Virus record (IMG/VR): IMGVR_UViG_3300025436_000002 | Coordinates: 106,201 to 170,200 of that record | From: a virus | Reading direction: 5' to 3' (one strand) | Length of the DNA stretch: 64,000 bases | Shown: piece after piece, positions 23,249 through 30,245 of the stretch | How positions within the stretch are numbered: the first letter of the stretch is position 1 | Layout: each line of letters begins with the position of its first letter | Made by a program: the position numbers and the translations under genes | The notes under the pieces: model-generated | Database searches by the model: none | Seen by the model: only the letters and a program-made list of their open reading frames with translations | What the model was told of the DNA's origin: nothing

Positions 23249-24194
23249 AACCTCCTCAAATTGTGGAATATATAAGATAACAAACCTACTGCCTGATGCT
23301 GAAACAGGCATTCTTAAAGTACATATTGGAAGTTCAATAGATTTACGTGGTAGGCGAAAATATCACTTTAGTAAATTGGACACCTGTAAACATAAGAATG
23401 CCTATCTACAAAATGCCTATAATAAGATTAAGGATAGCTACGGAGATGACAGAGTCAAAGAATATTTTAAATGGGAAATACTTGAGGAGATAGAAAGTAA
23501 CCCTTGTAAGTTAGAATTAAGGGAAACCATACTCTCCCTAGAACAATCTTACCTTGATAAATATATCTTGGAGGGCAGTCTAAATCTAGATCGAGATAGA
23601 TGTTATAACATGTGTCCTAACGCAAGTAATAGGCTAGGTCATATTGTCTCGGAAGAGACGAGATTAAAAATAGGTCTAAGTAGTCTTGGTAGAAAGTATC
23701 CTTTAAGACATAGAACTTACACCCCAGAGCATAGAAAGGCTATGAGTGATCTATTTAAGGGTAGAACGGTCAGTCCTGAGTGGAGGACTAAGATATCTAA
23801 AAGTCTCCTAGGTAGAAAACATTCTGAGGAGACTAAATTAAAAATGAGTTTAAATAACAGAAGTAAAGACACTGAAGTTCGAAATAAGATGAGTATGTCC
23901 GCTAAAAGAAATATGACGGAAGCTAAGAAGCAGTATTTAAGAGATATAAATGTGGGTAAAAAAGCTTCCGAAGAGGCTATTCTAAACATGAGACTATCTC
24001 ATAAAAATAAGAGGGGAGTTCTGAATCTAACAACTGGAGAATATTTCGAGAGTTTAGCTGATGCAGCTCGACATTACAATCTTAAACGACCCCACACTAT
24101 CTGTGAAGTATGTAAGAATAAGATTGGAAGGAAGACTTATGGGGGATTCAGATGGGCATACGCAGATATTTTAAAGGAGATTAACTATGGGTAA
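23238..24194 (+). CDS. GIY-YIG homing endonuclease
   Basis: 318 aa. The N-terminal catalytic domain has CGIYKITNL, then VHIGSSIDLRGRRKYH, the GIY and YIG elements with the catalytic Arg region. Residues about 135-250 hold NUMOD3-like DNA-binding repeats (HSEETKLKMSLNN, SEEAILNMRLSHKN); the end has a NUMOD1-like helix-turn-helix (SLADAARHYNLKR). Free-standing, overlapping both neighbours, so it is settled between the methyltransferase and phosphatase genes. Confidence 0.85.
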   Translation: MEIETSSNCGIYKITNLLPDAETGILKVHIGSSIDLRGRRKYHFSKLDTCKHKNAYLQNAYNKIKDSYGDDRVKEYFKWEILEEIESNPCKLELRETILSLEQSYLDKYILEGSLNLDRDRCYNMCPNASNRLGHIVSEETRLKIGLSSLGRKYPLRHRTYTPEHRKAMSDLFKGRTVSPEWRTKISKSLLGRKHSEETKLKMSLNNRSKDTEVRNKMSMSAKRNMTEAKKQYLRDINVGKKASEEAILNMRLSHKNKRGVLNLTTGEYFESLADAARHYNLKRPHTICEVCKNKIGRKTYGGFRWAYADILKEINYG

Positions 24195-24612
24195 GTGTGC
24201 AATTTTTGACATCGACATGACTATTATAGATTCGGCATGGGTGTGGAAATACTTAGCCGAATGTGGAACTTTTTCAAATGCGTATGACAAGTATGGAGAT
24301 CAAGATGTACCTATTCAGGGTACAATCGATTTAATTAAGAACTTAGACTTTTCGTGTGTAGAAATAATATTCCTTTCTGCAAGACCTGAAGAAGATAGAG
24401 CTAGGACTGAAAACTCCCTCAAAAAGCTATTCCCAAATATGATTTTTAATTTAATACTTGTGGGATATTCTGATGGGATAGCTGAAAGAAAAGAAACTGT
24501 ACTAAAAGACATCCAAGCTAACAAAGATATCATGTTCTTTATAGATGATGATAGAGAGAATTGTATTAGGGCAAATAGACTTGGAATAACTACATTTAAT
24601 ATATTAACATAA
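24187..24612 (+). CDS. HAD-superfamily phosphatase, polynucleotide 3'-phosphatase-like
   Basis: 141 aa. Motif I is FDIDMTIID (nucleophile about Asp8, acid Asp10), motif II IFLSARPEEDR, motif III Lys in RKETVLKDI, motif IV FIDDDREN. This set resembles the phosphatase half of T4-type polynucleotide kinase without the kinase half. It may trim 3' phosphates before the RNA ligase acts; other small HAD functions are possible. Confidence 0.72.
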   Translation: MGKCAIFDIDMTIIDSAWVWKYLAECGTFSNAYDKYGDQDVPIQGTIDLIKNLDFSCVEIIFLSARPEEDRARTENSLKKLFPNMIFNLILVGYSDGIAERKETVLKDIQANKDIMFFIDDDRENCIRANRLGITTFNILT

Positions 24613-24640
24613 AACGTAACATTAACTTAATAAACTATAG

Positions 24641-24677
24641 AAACAGACTTGTAATTGAGTCTGTTTTGTGTTATATT
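24641..24677 (+). promoter_or_regulatory. Terminator and sigma70-type promoter in one element
   Basis: AAACAGACT (24641-24649) pairs perfectly with AGTCTGTTT (24658-24666). The loop start provides -35 TTGTAA (24649-24654); 17 bp later comes -10 TATATT (24672-24677). The new transcript starts near 24684 with GTAGGTTA. Ends the nucleic-acid-enzyme operon and opens the next. Confidence 0.78.
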
Positions 24678-24705
24678 GATAACGTAGGTTATATGAGGAC
24701 ACGTT

Positions 24706-24981
24706 TTGGGTATTCGTGATAGAGAAAATTTAATAGCTATTTGGGTTTGCTTAGAGGGTGAAGAAAAATATTTGGGAAGGTATATTAAATTTTTTCAGAC
24801 TGGAAATATAATCTACATGGGTGAGAGTAACCTACGCTCTGAGAGTACTAAGCTCCAGAGAACATCTTGGAAAAATAAAGAGACTTTACAAGACTGCTTA
24901 GGTGCCATGGAAGACTTTAAACTTATAGTAGATCACGGAACTTTAAATAGGTATTTGATGGTGGAGGAACTGGGAAGGTGA
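24706..24981 (+). CDS. YLM-tail family protein
   Basis: 91 aa, TTG start after gaggacacg. Begins GIRDRENLIAIWVCL, core YIKFFQTGNIIYMG, tail LNRYLMVEELGR. First gene of its operon; the stop overlaps a GTG start. Confidence 0.7.
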   Translation: MGIRDRENLIAIWVCLEGEEKYLGRYIKFFQTGNIIYMGESNLRSESTKLQRTSWKNKETLQDCLGAMEDFKLIVDHGTLNRYLMVEELGR

Positions 24982-25133
24982 ATGTAGATGTTAGAAGAGT
25001 CCTAGACGTTGTTCGATGTGAATTTGACGTAACTACCCATGAGTTTAGTTCCGAGTTCATGGATATATATAACTCATTAGTTAATCTTTCGGATGAGGAA
25101 TTGGATAGACTTTACGAGCTGTCAAATGACTAG
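24978..25133 (+). CDS. Small acidic hypothetical protein
   Basis: 51 aa, GTG 24978 at a GTGA overlap. Acidic and helical (VDVRRVLDVVRCEF, NLSDEELDRLYELS). No tail. Its 3' end overlaps the next gene by 8 nt. Reality is supported by the two overlaps and open frame only. Confidence 0.55.
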   Translation: MNVDVRRVLDVVRCEFDVTTHEFSSEFMDIYNSLVNLSDEELDRLYELSND

Positions 25134-25371
25134 AGACTATATAGCTATGATAATATTCTCAAAAAGTAATGAACCTGCTATAGGATATTTCTGGGGAATG
25201 GGCTGTCTACATCATGAGTACTTTATATATCGAGACAATGAACCTATGGTAGGAGTAGTTAACTTTAAGTTGGAGAACATACGTGAAGCATGTACGGATA
25301 GTCTTACTCTATATATGTTAGAAGGAAAAGAATTAGTTAAATACTCAATGACTAGAGAATTATTGAAATAA
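25126..25371 (+). CDS. YLM-tail family protein
   Basis: 81 aa from ATG 25126, where the family start MTRDYIAMIIFSKS begins; upstream in-frame ATG 25093 lies in the previous gene. Core AIGYFWGMGCLHHEYF, tail LVKYSMTRELLK with YLM changed to YSM. Confidence 0.68.
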   Translation: MTRDYIAMIIFSKSNEPAIGYFWGMGCLHHEYFIYRDNEPMVGVVNFKLENIREACTDSLTLYMLEGKELVKYSMTRELLK

Positions 25372-25381
25372 GGAGAAAAAC

Positions 25382-25576
25382 ATGAAAGAACCTAAAGGGC
25401 TTGCACACTTGAGTGATAACTTAGAGAAGTTAAGGAATAGAATTATAGACCTTGCTAATCTTGAACAGAAGGCTATCAATGCACAGGATGTTAGACTCTT
25501 AAATGAAGTTGTTGAGAAACAAAATAGAATATATCTTGAGCTTGCTAAGACAAAACCTTTCCATATTGAGGAGTAG
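25382..25576 (+). CDS. Small coiled-coil protein
   Basis: 64 aa, SD aaggagaaaaac. Almost entirely helical with heptad spacing (LSDNLEKLRNRIIDLANLEQ). No tail. Lies between two tail-family genes and may be an adaptor, but nothing specific is visible. Confidence 0.62.
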   Translation: MKEPKGLAHLSDNLEKLRNRIIDLANLEQKAINAQDVRLLNEVVEKQNRIYLELAKTKPFHIEE

Positions 25577-25578
25577 CC

Positions 25579-25857
25579 ATGGATGAGACTAAGTATATCT
25601 TATTGGCTCTTTATGAAGATTATCTGGGAGAGACTTTCTATGAGAAGTATTACAAAACTTCTGGAGGAAGTATTGTCTTTTACAGCGTTGGGAAGAATAA
25701 CAGTTTTAGAGGTATTACTAAACTGCGTTCTTTAAAGTGGCTTATAAGACGTTTATCTAAAAGACAGTCTGTGAAAAATCATTGTACTCTTGTAAGATAT
25801 ACTATCGACCCTGGAGAGATAAGTAAGTTTTTAATGGTGGAGGAGCTGTTGAAATGA
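25579..25857 (+). CDS. YLM-tail family protein
   Basis: 92 aa, SD gaggagtagcc. Begins DETKYILLALYEDY, contains LRSLKWLIRRLSKRQS, tail ISKFLMVEELLK. The SLKWLIRRL segment recurs in the next gene (SLKWLIKRIKKQS), so the two are a tandem duplicate. Confidence 0.74.
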   Translation: MDETKYILLALYEDYLGETFYEKYYKTSGGSIVFYSVGKNNSFRGITKLRSLKWLIRRLSKRQSVKNHCTLVRYTIDPGEISKFLMVEELLK

Positions 25858-26129
25858 TAAATAATAGAATAATACTTATAGTTATTTATGAGTCTGACTC
25901 TGATGTGATGAACTGTACTCAAATGTACTTTAGAGGAGATCGTGGCAAGGTATGTGGACGGGAGTATTATCATGGATCTCGGGATTATTTTGAATTTAAC
26001 ACGGGGCTATCCTCCCTCAAATGGTTGATAAAACGTATTAAAAAACAGTCTCTGTTGTTCAGTGAAACTATAATACAAGAACCACATAAGATAAATAAAT
26101 TTTTAATGACACAGGAGTTACTTAGATGA
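25854..26129 (+). CDS. YLM-tail family protein
   Basis: 91 aa, tandem partner of 25579 with SLKWLIKRIKKQS before the tail INKFLMTQELLR. Its 3' end and the start of the next gene are part of a 41-bp exact repeat of 1745-1785. Confidence 0.74.
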   Translation: MINNRIILIVIYESDSDVMNCTQMYFRGDRGKVCGREYYHGSRDYFEFNTGLSSLKWLIKRIKKQSLLFSETIIQEPHKINKFLMTQELLR

Positions 26130-26395
26130 ATAGAGAATATATATCAGTCAGTTACTACCGTAGACGAAATGATTTAAAATATATAATTAAGATATATTTC
26201 TATTACGAAGGAATTATCTCCTACACGTATAATGATAATGTATACTCCACAGGTCGTAAGTATTTTAAAGCTTTTATCAATAGCGAACAAAAAAGTATCT
26301 TGCAAAATAAATATACAATGGGGTTTGATAGAGGCTTCGTACATGGAGTACAAGAAGTTAATAAATGTTTAATGATGTTGGAGTTATTGAAATGA
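26126..26395 (+). CDS. YLM-tail family protein
   Basis: 89 aa, begins NREYISVSYYRRR, core IKIYFYYEGIISYTY, tail VNKCLMMLELLK. Its first bases are identical to those of the gene at 1768 although the bodies differ, which fits recombination at junctions. Confidence 0.74.
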   Translation: MNREYISVSYYRRRNDLKYIIKIYFYYEGIISYTYNDNVYSTGRKYFKAFINSEQKSILQNKYTMGFDRGFVHGVQEVNKCLMMLELLK

Positions 26396-26619
26396 GAAGA
26401 TTTAATAGAAAAGAAGATGCTCCTTTTGGCTCGTCATGGATAAGAGTTGCTGGGAAGTTTAAATCTGAGACAACTAAAGCTCTTGGATTTGAGTATAAAG
26501 ATTATGGAACAGTTTGGCTTCCTAAATCTAAAATGTACTGTATTGACAATGGCGTTACTGAGATAAACTACTATGTCCAAAAATGGTGTCTTGCTAATAG
26601 TAAAATTAAAATTGTATAA
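26392..26619 (+). CDS. Small hypothetical protein
   Basis: 75 aa from ATG 26392, ATGA-coupled. Basic, beta-rich (FGSSWIRVAGKFKSETTK; YGTVWLPKSKMYCID). No tail. Possibly a small nucleic-acid-binding fold; not recognised. Confidence 0.6.
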   Translation: MRRFNRKEDAPFGSSWIRVAGKFKSETTKALGFEYKDYGTVWLPKSKMYCIDNGVTEINYYVQKWCLANSKIKIV

Positions 26620-26627
26620 GGGAATCG

Positions 26628-26843
26628 ATGAAAAATATTGACATAGCAAAAACAATTGATGGTGAAGGTACTTACTATTTAGATAGATATAGAGGAGGCA
26701 CTGTTTGGTTAAGCTATAAAGACTTATCTGGTCTGGTGTCCGACTCTTTGGAACTTTTTTTAAAATACCATAACGCAATAACTCTCCTAATCTCCGAGAA
26801 AGAATTAAACAATTTACTCATGGCAGAGGAACTTGGTAAGTAA
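26628..26843 (+). CDS. YLM-tail family protein, short
   Basis: 71 aa, SD aagggaatcg. Core TYYLDRYRGGTVWLSY, ending LLISEKELNNLLMAEELGK, so the tail has LLM. End of operon; a promoter element follows. Confidence 0.68.
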   Translation: MKNIDIAKTIDGEGTYYLDRYRGGTVWLSYKDLSGLVSDSLELFLKYHNAITLLISEKELNNLLMAEELGK

Positions 26844-26863
26844 AGTAAAGTAACAAACATTCA

Positions 26864-26900
26864 TACATGACTTGAATTATTTCTAATCATGTAGTATACT
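26864..26900 (+). promoter_or_regulatory. Sigma70-type promoter with hairpin
   Basis: -35 TTGAAT (26872-26877), 17 bp, -10 TATACT (26895-26900). TACATGA (26864-26870) and TCATGTA (26887-26893) form a hairpin that ends just before the -10. Predicted start near 26907 with GTAGGGTT. Confidence 0.72.
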
Positions 26901-26932
26901 CAATGAGTAGGGTTTTATTTAAGGATATTGTT

Positions 26933-27196
26933 ATGAAAAAAAGCGACACTTTTAAAACAGATGACATGGAATTGATGTTCTTAGCAGATTTAAAGTCTAG
27001 TATCTCATTTAATACATGTTTAAGTTATCGATCAAAGATTAATCCTCTATTTATTTATGATAACGCTCCAGCTAATATGGAGAAATTTGATACGCTTATA
27101 CAATTTGAAGCCGAAGAATATGTTTTAAACTATATACTATATCTATGCGAGAAGAGACTAGAGGATATTGAAAAATTATCCCTATCCCTACTTTAA
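26933..27196 (+). CDS. Hypothetical protein, paralogue of the gene at 13619
   Basis: 87 aa from ATG 26933: an ATG at 26903 precedes the predicted transcription start, and AAGGA is well placed for 26933. Shares the D-rich start (FKTDDMELMFLADL), PLFIYDNAP and VLNYILYLCEKRLEDIE with 13619-13885. Confidence 0.68.
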   Translation: MKKSDTFKTDDMELMFLADLKSSISFNTCLSYRSKINPLFIYDNAPANMEKFDTLIQFEAEEYVLNYILYLCEKRLEDIEKLSLSLL

Positions 27197-27205
27197 GTTT
27201 AAAAT

Positions 27206-27227
27206 AGATAATTTATATTCTATGTAG
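27206..27227 (+). promoter_or_regulatory. Late promoter motif
   Basis: GATAATTTATATTCTATG, a diverged copy (ATTC for ATTA) 20-40 bp before the ART gene. It is the only promoter candidate for the long 27248-33967 effector operon. Confidence 0.58.
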
Positions 27228-27247
27228 GTAAGATTTGGGAAAAGATT

Positions 27248-28729
27248 ATGATTAACAGAATTAAAAATTTGATAAACGAGTTGGTTGGGGAAGTTACTCA
27301 ACCTATAGTAAACTCGGAAAACTTTAAAAAATGGTTTGACGATAGTAAAATTGTAGATGAGCATGGAGAACCTTTAGTCGTCTACCATGGTACTAATAAA
27401 AACTTTGTAGAGTTCTCTCATGAAGAGATAGGGAGTGGTTCTGGAAACAGGGGTCATTATGGGGAAGGCTTTTATTTCTCGTATGATATACGAGAAGCTA
27501 AGGGCTACGGTAAGAACTTACTAGAAGCTTATCTTAAAATAACTAACCCTTTTGATGCGGGTAATCCTAAAAACTTTGAAAAGTATGCTGAAGATTACGG
27601 ATTTAAAAAAGAAGATTTAGCTATTAACTTTGGATGGCTTATAAGTAGTATTAGGAAGACTGATAAGGTAGCTCATGAGTTAGCTCTGTTAGTAGATGGA
27701 TACGGATTTGAAAAAGGCTGGGAAGTATTCATAGAAAATCATGATGGAAAAGTTCCAGAATCTAAATTAGACTTAAATGAAGTATCTAACTGGATATCTG
27801 AATATTGTAACTCTGATTCTAAGTGGGCTGTTCCCGACTACATAAAAGAAGAATTAAAAGTACTTGGGGAAACTCCAGTATATGAACAAGGTTACGAAGC
27901 TGGTTCTGAACCAAATCTATTATATATGACTGACTATGGACAATCTGGAAGTATAACTAAAACCCTTAAAGAAGACGGATACGATGGAGTTCTTGCAGGA
28001 AGTGAAGTAGTTGCTTTCTATCCGAATCAAATTAAATCAGTTGATAACAAGGGTACTTTTAATCCTAACTCTAATAGTGTGTATGAAAGTGATGATAAGA
28101 CTGAAACAGATAGTTTCAAGACATGGTTCGACGGAAGTAGGGTTGTAGATGAACAAGGTAATCCTCTAGTTGTTTATCATGGAACTAGTGCATCTTTTGA
28201 TACTTTCTCATTAAAACACTTAGGTATCTCGACTAAGGCATCTTCTGCAAAGCAAGGATTCTTCTTCGCTTCTGATGAAGAAACTGCAAGAGGGTATGCT
28301 AATTTTGCTGGAGAACTAGCAGTCCAAGATCTTATAGATAAAGCGGGAAGGATGGAACGATTAAAGAAATGGGACATGGCTGTCTTATACACTAAAAAGG
28401 CTGAGGACTTAGAAGAGAGTGGCGAACATTTGAAGAACTCTACGGTAATGAAAGCTTATTTAAAACTAGAAAACCCTATCATAATTGATGCTGACGGAGA
28501 GTCTTTTGTGGATTTTGAAGATGAAATTCACAAAGCTATTGAAGACTCTAAACGAAGAGGTAGGGATGGAGTTATCATTAAGAACCTCGTAGACAATGCA
28601 GACTATAGTAGCTCTAGGATAGCTACTCACTATCTAGTATTTTCCCCTAATCAAATTAAATCTGTCAATAATAAAGGTACCTTTAGTTTAGATTCTGATA
28701 ATATATATGAACAAGAGGAGGGGATGTAA
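27248..28729 (+). CDS. Tandem ADP-ribosyltransferase (ART-PolyVal-like), putative injected effector
   Basis: 493 aa. After an N-terminal peptide MINRIKNLINELVGE come two ART domains, about residues 25-275 and 290-480. Each starts KWFDDSKIVDE or TWFDGSRVVDE, then PLVVYHGT (first His47), then GFYFS or GFFFA, and ends FYPNQIKSV or FSPNQIKSV; these are hallmarks of ART domains in phage polyvalent proteins. The peptide recurs on other late proteins and fits a capsid-targeting signal cleavable after INE. Probably modifies host proteins early in infection (inference). Confidence 0.82.
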   Translation: MINRIKNLINELVGEVTQPIVNSENFKKWFDDSKIVDEHGEPLVVYHGTNKNFVEFSHEEIGSGSGNRGHYGEGFYFSYDIREAKGYGKNLLEAYLKITNPFDAGNPKNFEKYAEDYGFKKEDLAINFGWLISSIRKTDKVAHELALLVDGYGFEKGWEVFIENHDGKVPESKLDLNEVSNWISEYCNSDSKWAVPDYIKEELKVLGETPVYEQGYEAGSEPNLLYMTDYGQSGSITKTLKEDGYDGVLAGSEVVAFYPNQIKSVDNKGTFNPNSNSVYESDDKTETDSFKTWFDGSRVVDEQGNPLVVYHGTSASFDTFSLKHLGISTKASSAKQGFFFASDEETARGYANFAGELAVQDLIDKAGRMERLKKWDMAVLYTKKAEDLEESGEHLKNSTVMKAYLKLENPIIIDADGESFVDFEDEIHKAIEDSKRRGRDGVIIKNLVDNADYSSSRIATHYLVFSPNQIKSVNNKGTFSLDSDNIYEQEEGM

Positions 28730-29476
28730 TTGAGTATGAATACAAAATCAAGGTCTTCTACAATAAATTGTGAGGATTTAACGGGTAGGGTATTCCATAT
28801 GTTAAAGGTTGCAGGAATTTATAGTGTGGGTAGTGGCGGAGGAGTAGTTTGGGCTTGTGATTGTACTTGTGGTAATAGAAAAAATATAAGAACTCCTTAC
28901 CTTATTAGTGGGAGTTCTAAGTCTTGTGGCTGTCATAAGAGAAAGACCAATCTAATAGAGGCTTTCGAGGGTCATGCTGAGATAGTAATTAATAGTATTA
29001 AATTTGGAGAAATTCGAGCAATAATAGATCTAGAGGATGTAGCTAAGTGTAAAAATCATACTTGGTGCACTAGTAGCTGTACGGAAGACAAATATGGATT
29101 TTACATAAGAAGTCGGAATACTGAAATGAAGTCGCCCTACCTACACAGATTGGTAATGGGGTCTTCGTCTTCTCATGTGGATCATATTAACCATAATAAG
29201 CTAGATAACCGTAAGTGTAATCTACGTCTAGTAACTGCTGGGGAGAATGCTCAAAATAAGGTGGGTTGTCAATCCAACAATAAAACTAGTGGTATTAAAA
29301 ATATACATTATGATAAAAGTAGACAAAAATGGGGTGTTAGTATATCATTAGAAGGAAATAAAGTATTCTTCAAGAGGTATGATACTCTTGAAGAGGCTAA
29401 ACTAGCTTCTATAGAAGCTAGAAAGAAATTTCATCCTTTTTTTAGTCAGGAGTTTTTAAATGAACCTGAAAATTGA
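28730..29476 (+). CDS. HNH homing endonuclease with AP2 domain
   Basis: 248 aa, TTG start after gaggaggggatg. Cys-rich N-terminus (CDCTCG, CGCH), HNH core LHRLVMG then VDHINHNKLDNRKCNLRLVT, and C-terminal AP2 domain (SGIKNIHYDKSRQKWGVSIS). A free-standing mobile nuclease that has inserted into the effector operon between the ART and metallophosphoesterase genes. Confidence 0.88.
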   Translation: MSMNTKSRSSTINCEDLTGRVFHMLKVAGIYSVGSGGGVVWACDCTCGNRKNIRTPYLISGSSKSCGCHKRKTNLIEAFEGHAEIVINSIKFGEIRAIIDLEDVAKCKNHTWCTSSCTEDKYGFYIRSRNTEMKSPYLHRLVMGSSSSHVDHINHNKLDNRKCNLRLVTAGENAQNKVGCQSNNKTSGIKNIHYDKSRQKWGVSISLEGNKVFFKRYDTLEEAKLASIEARKKFHPFFSQEFLNEPEN

Positions 29477-30245
29477 AAGTGATCTTCACATAGAATTCAA
29501 GAATCATGAGCCTGACTTATCCGACGTGCAAGTATACGTTATTGCAGGAGATTTAGGTCTATTTAAGAATGAAAAAAAATGGCTTATTGATCTAACTAAC
29601 AAGTATCCAAACGTGGAGATGGTTGTGGTTTCAGGCAACCACTCATTCTATGACACTAATATCGAAAAAGTAGATAGAGAATCGAGAGAGCTTTCTAAGC
29701 AATATGAAAGAATACATTATCTTCAAAATGATTCTATAGTTCTTAACGGGTTTAGGTTTATAACTAGCACTTTATGGACCGACTTCAATAAAGGCAATCC
29801 TACTGCGATGTACCTAGCCCAAGCTAGAATGAATGATTATAAACAGATAAGATATCATGGAGGAGCTTCTAGACTTACTCCATATAGAGTCGCTATATTA
29901 CATAAACAATCTAAGGATTATATATTTAAGACCCTCAATACTAGTGAAGAACCTTGCTTTGTCATATCCCACCATCGTCCTTATATAGAAAGAAATCACA
30001 TGACCGATGAGTTATCCCCAGCTTATGAAGTTGATTTACTTAAAGAGCTTGATAAATGTAAAAAACTGCCTATAGCTTGGTTCCACGGACATGATCACGT
30101 CTCAAGCACTAAGATAATAGAGTATGGGCATGGCTCTGTAGAATTTATATCAAATCAAAAAGGGTATCCTAATGAAGAATCTGGTTTTGATCCGAACTTT
30201 ATTTATATTTTAAATGAGGATGTTTTGGGATTAAGTAATGATTAA
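29460..30245 (+). CDS. Calcineurin-like metallophosphoesterase
   Basis: 261 aa. Metal-binding motifs in order: SDLH (7-10), GDLG, GNHSF, HHRP and GHDH, the full set for a binuclear phosphoesterase. The substrate cannot be read; nucleotides, nucleic acids or ADP-ribose-type compounds are possible. No N-terminal targeting peptide, unlike its neighbours. Overlaps the nuclease gene by 17 nt. Confidence 0.8.
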   Translation: MNLKIESDLHIEFKNHEPDLSDVQVYVIAGDLGLFKNEKKWLIDLTNKYPNVEMVVVSGNHSFYDTNIEKVDRESRELSKQYERIHYLQNDSIVLNGFRFITSTLWTDFNKGNPTAMYLAQARMNDYKQIRYHGGASRLTPYRVAILHKQSKDYIFKTLNTSEEPCFVISHHRPYIERNHMTDELSPAYEVDLLKELDKCKKLPIAWFHGHDHVSSTKIIEYGHGSVEFISNQKGYPNEESGFDPNFIYILNEDVLGLSND

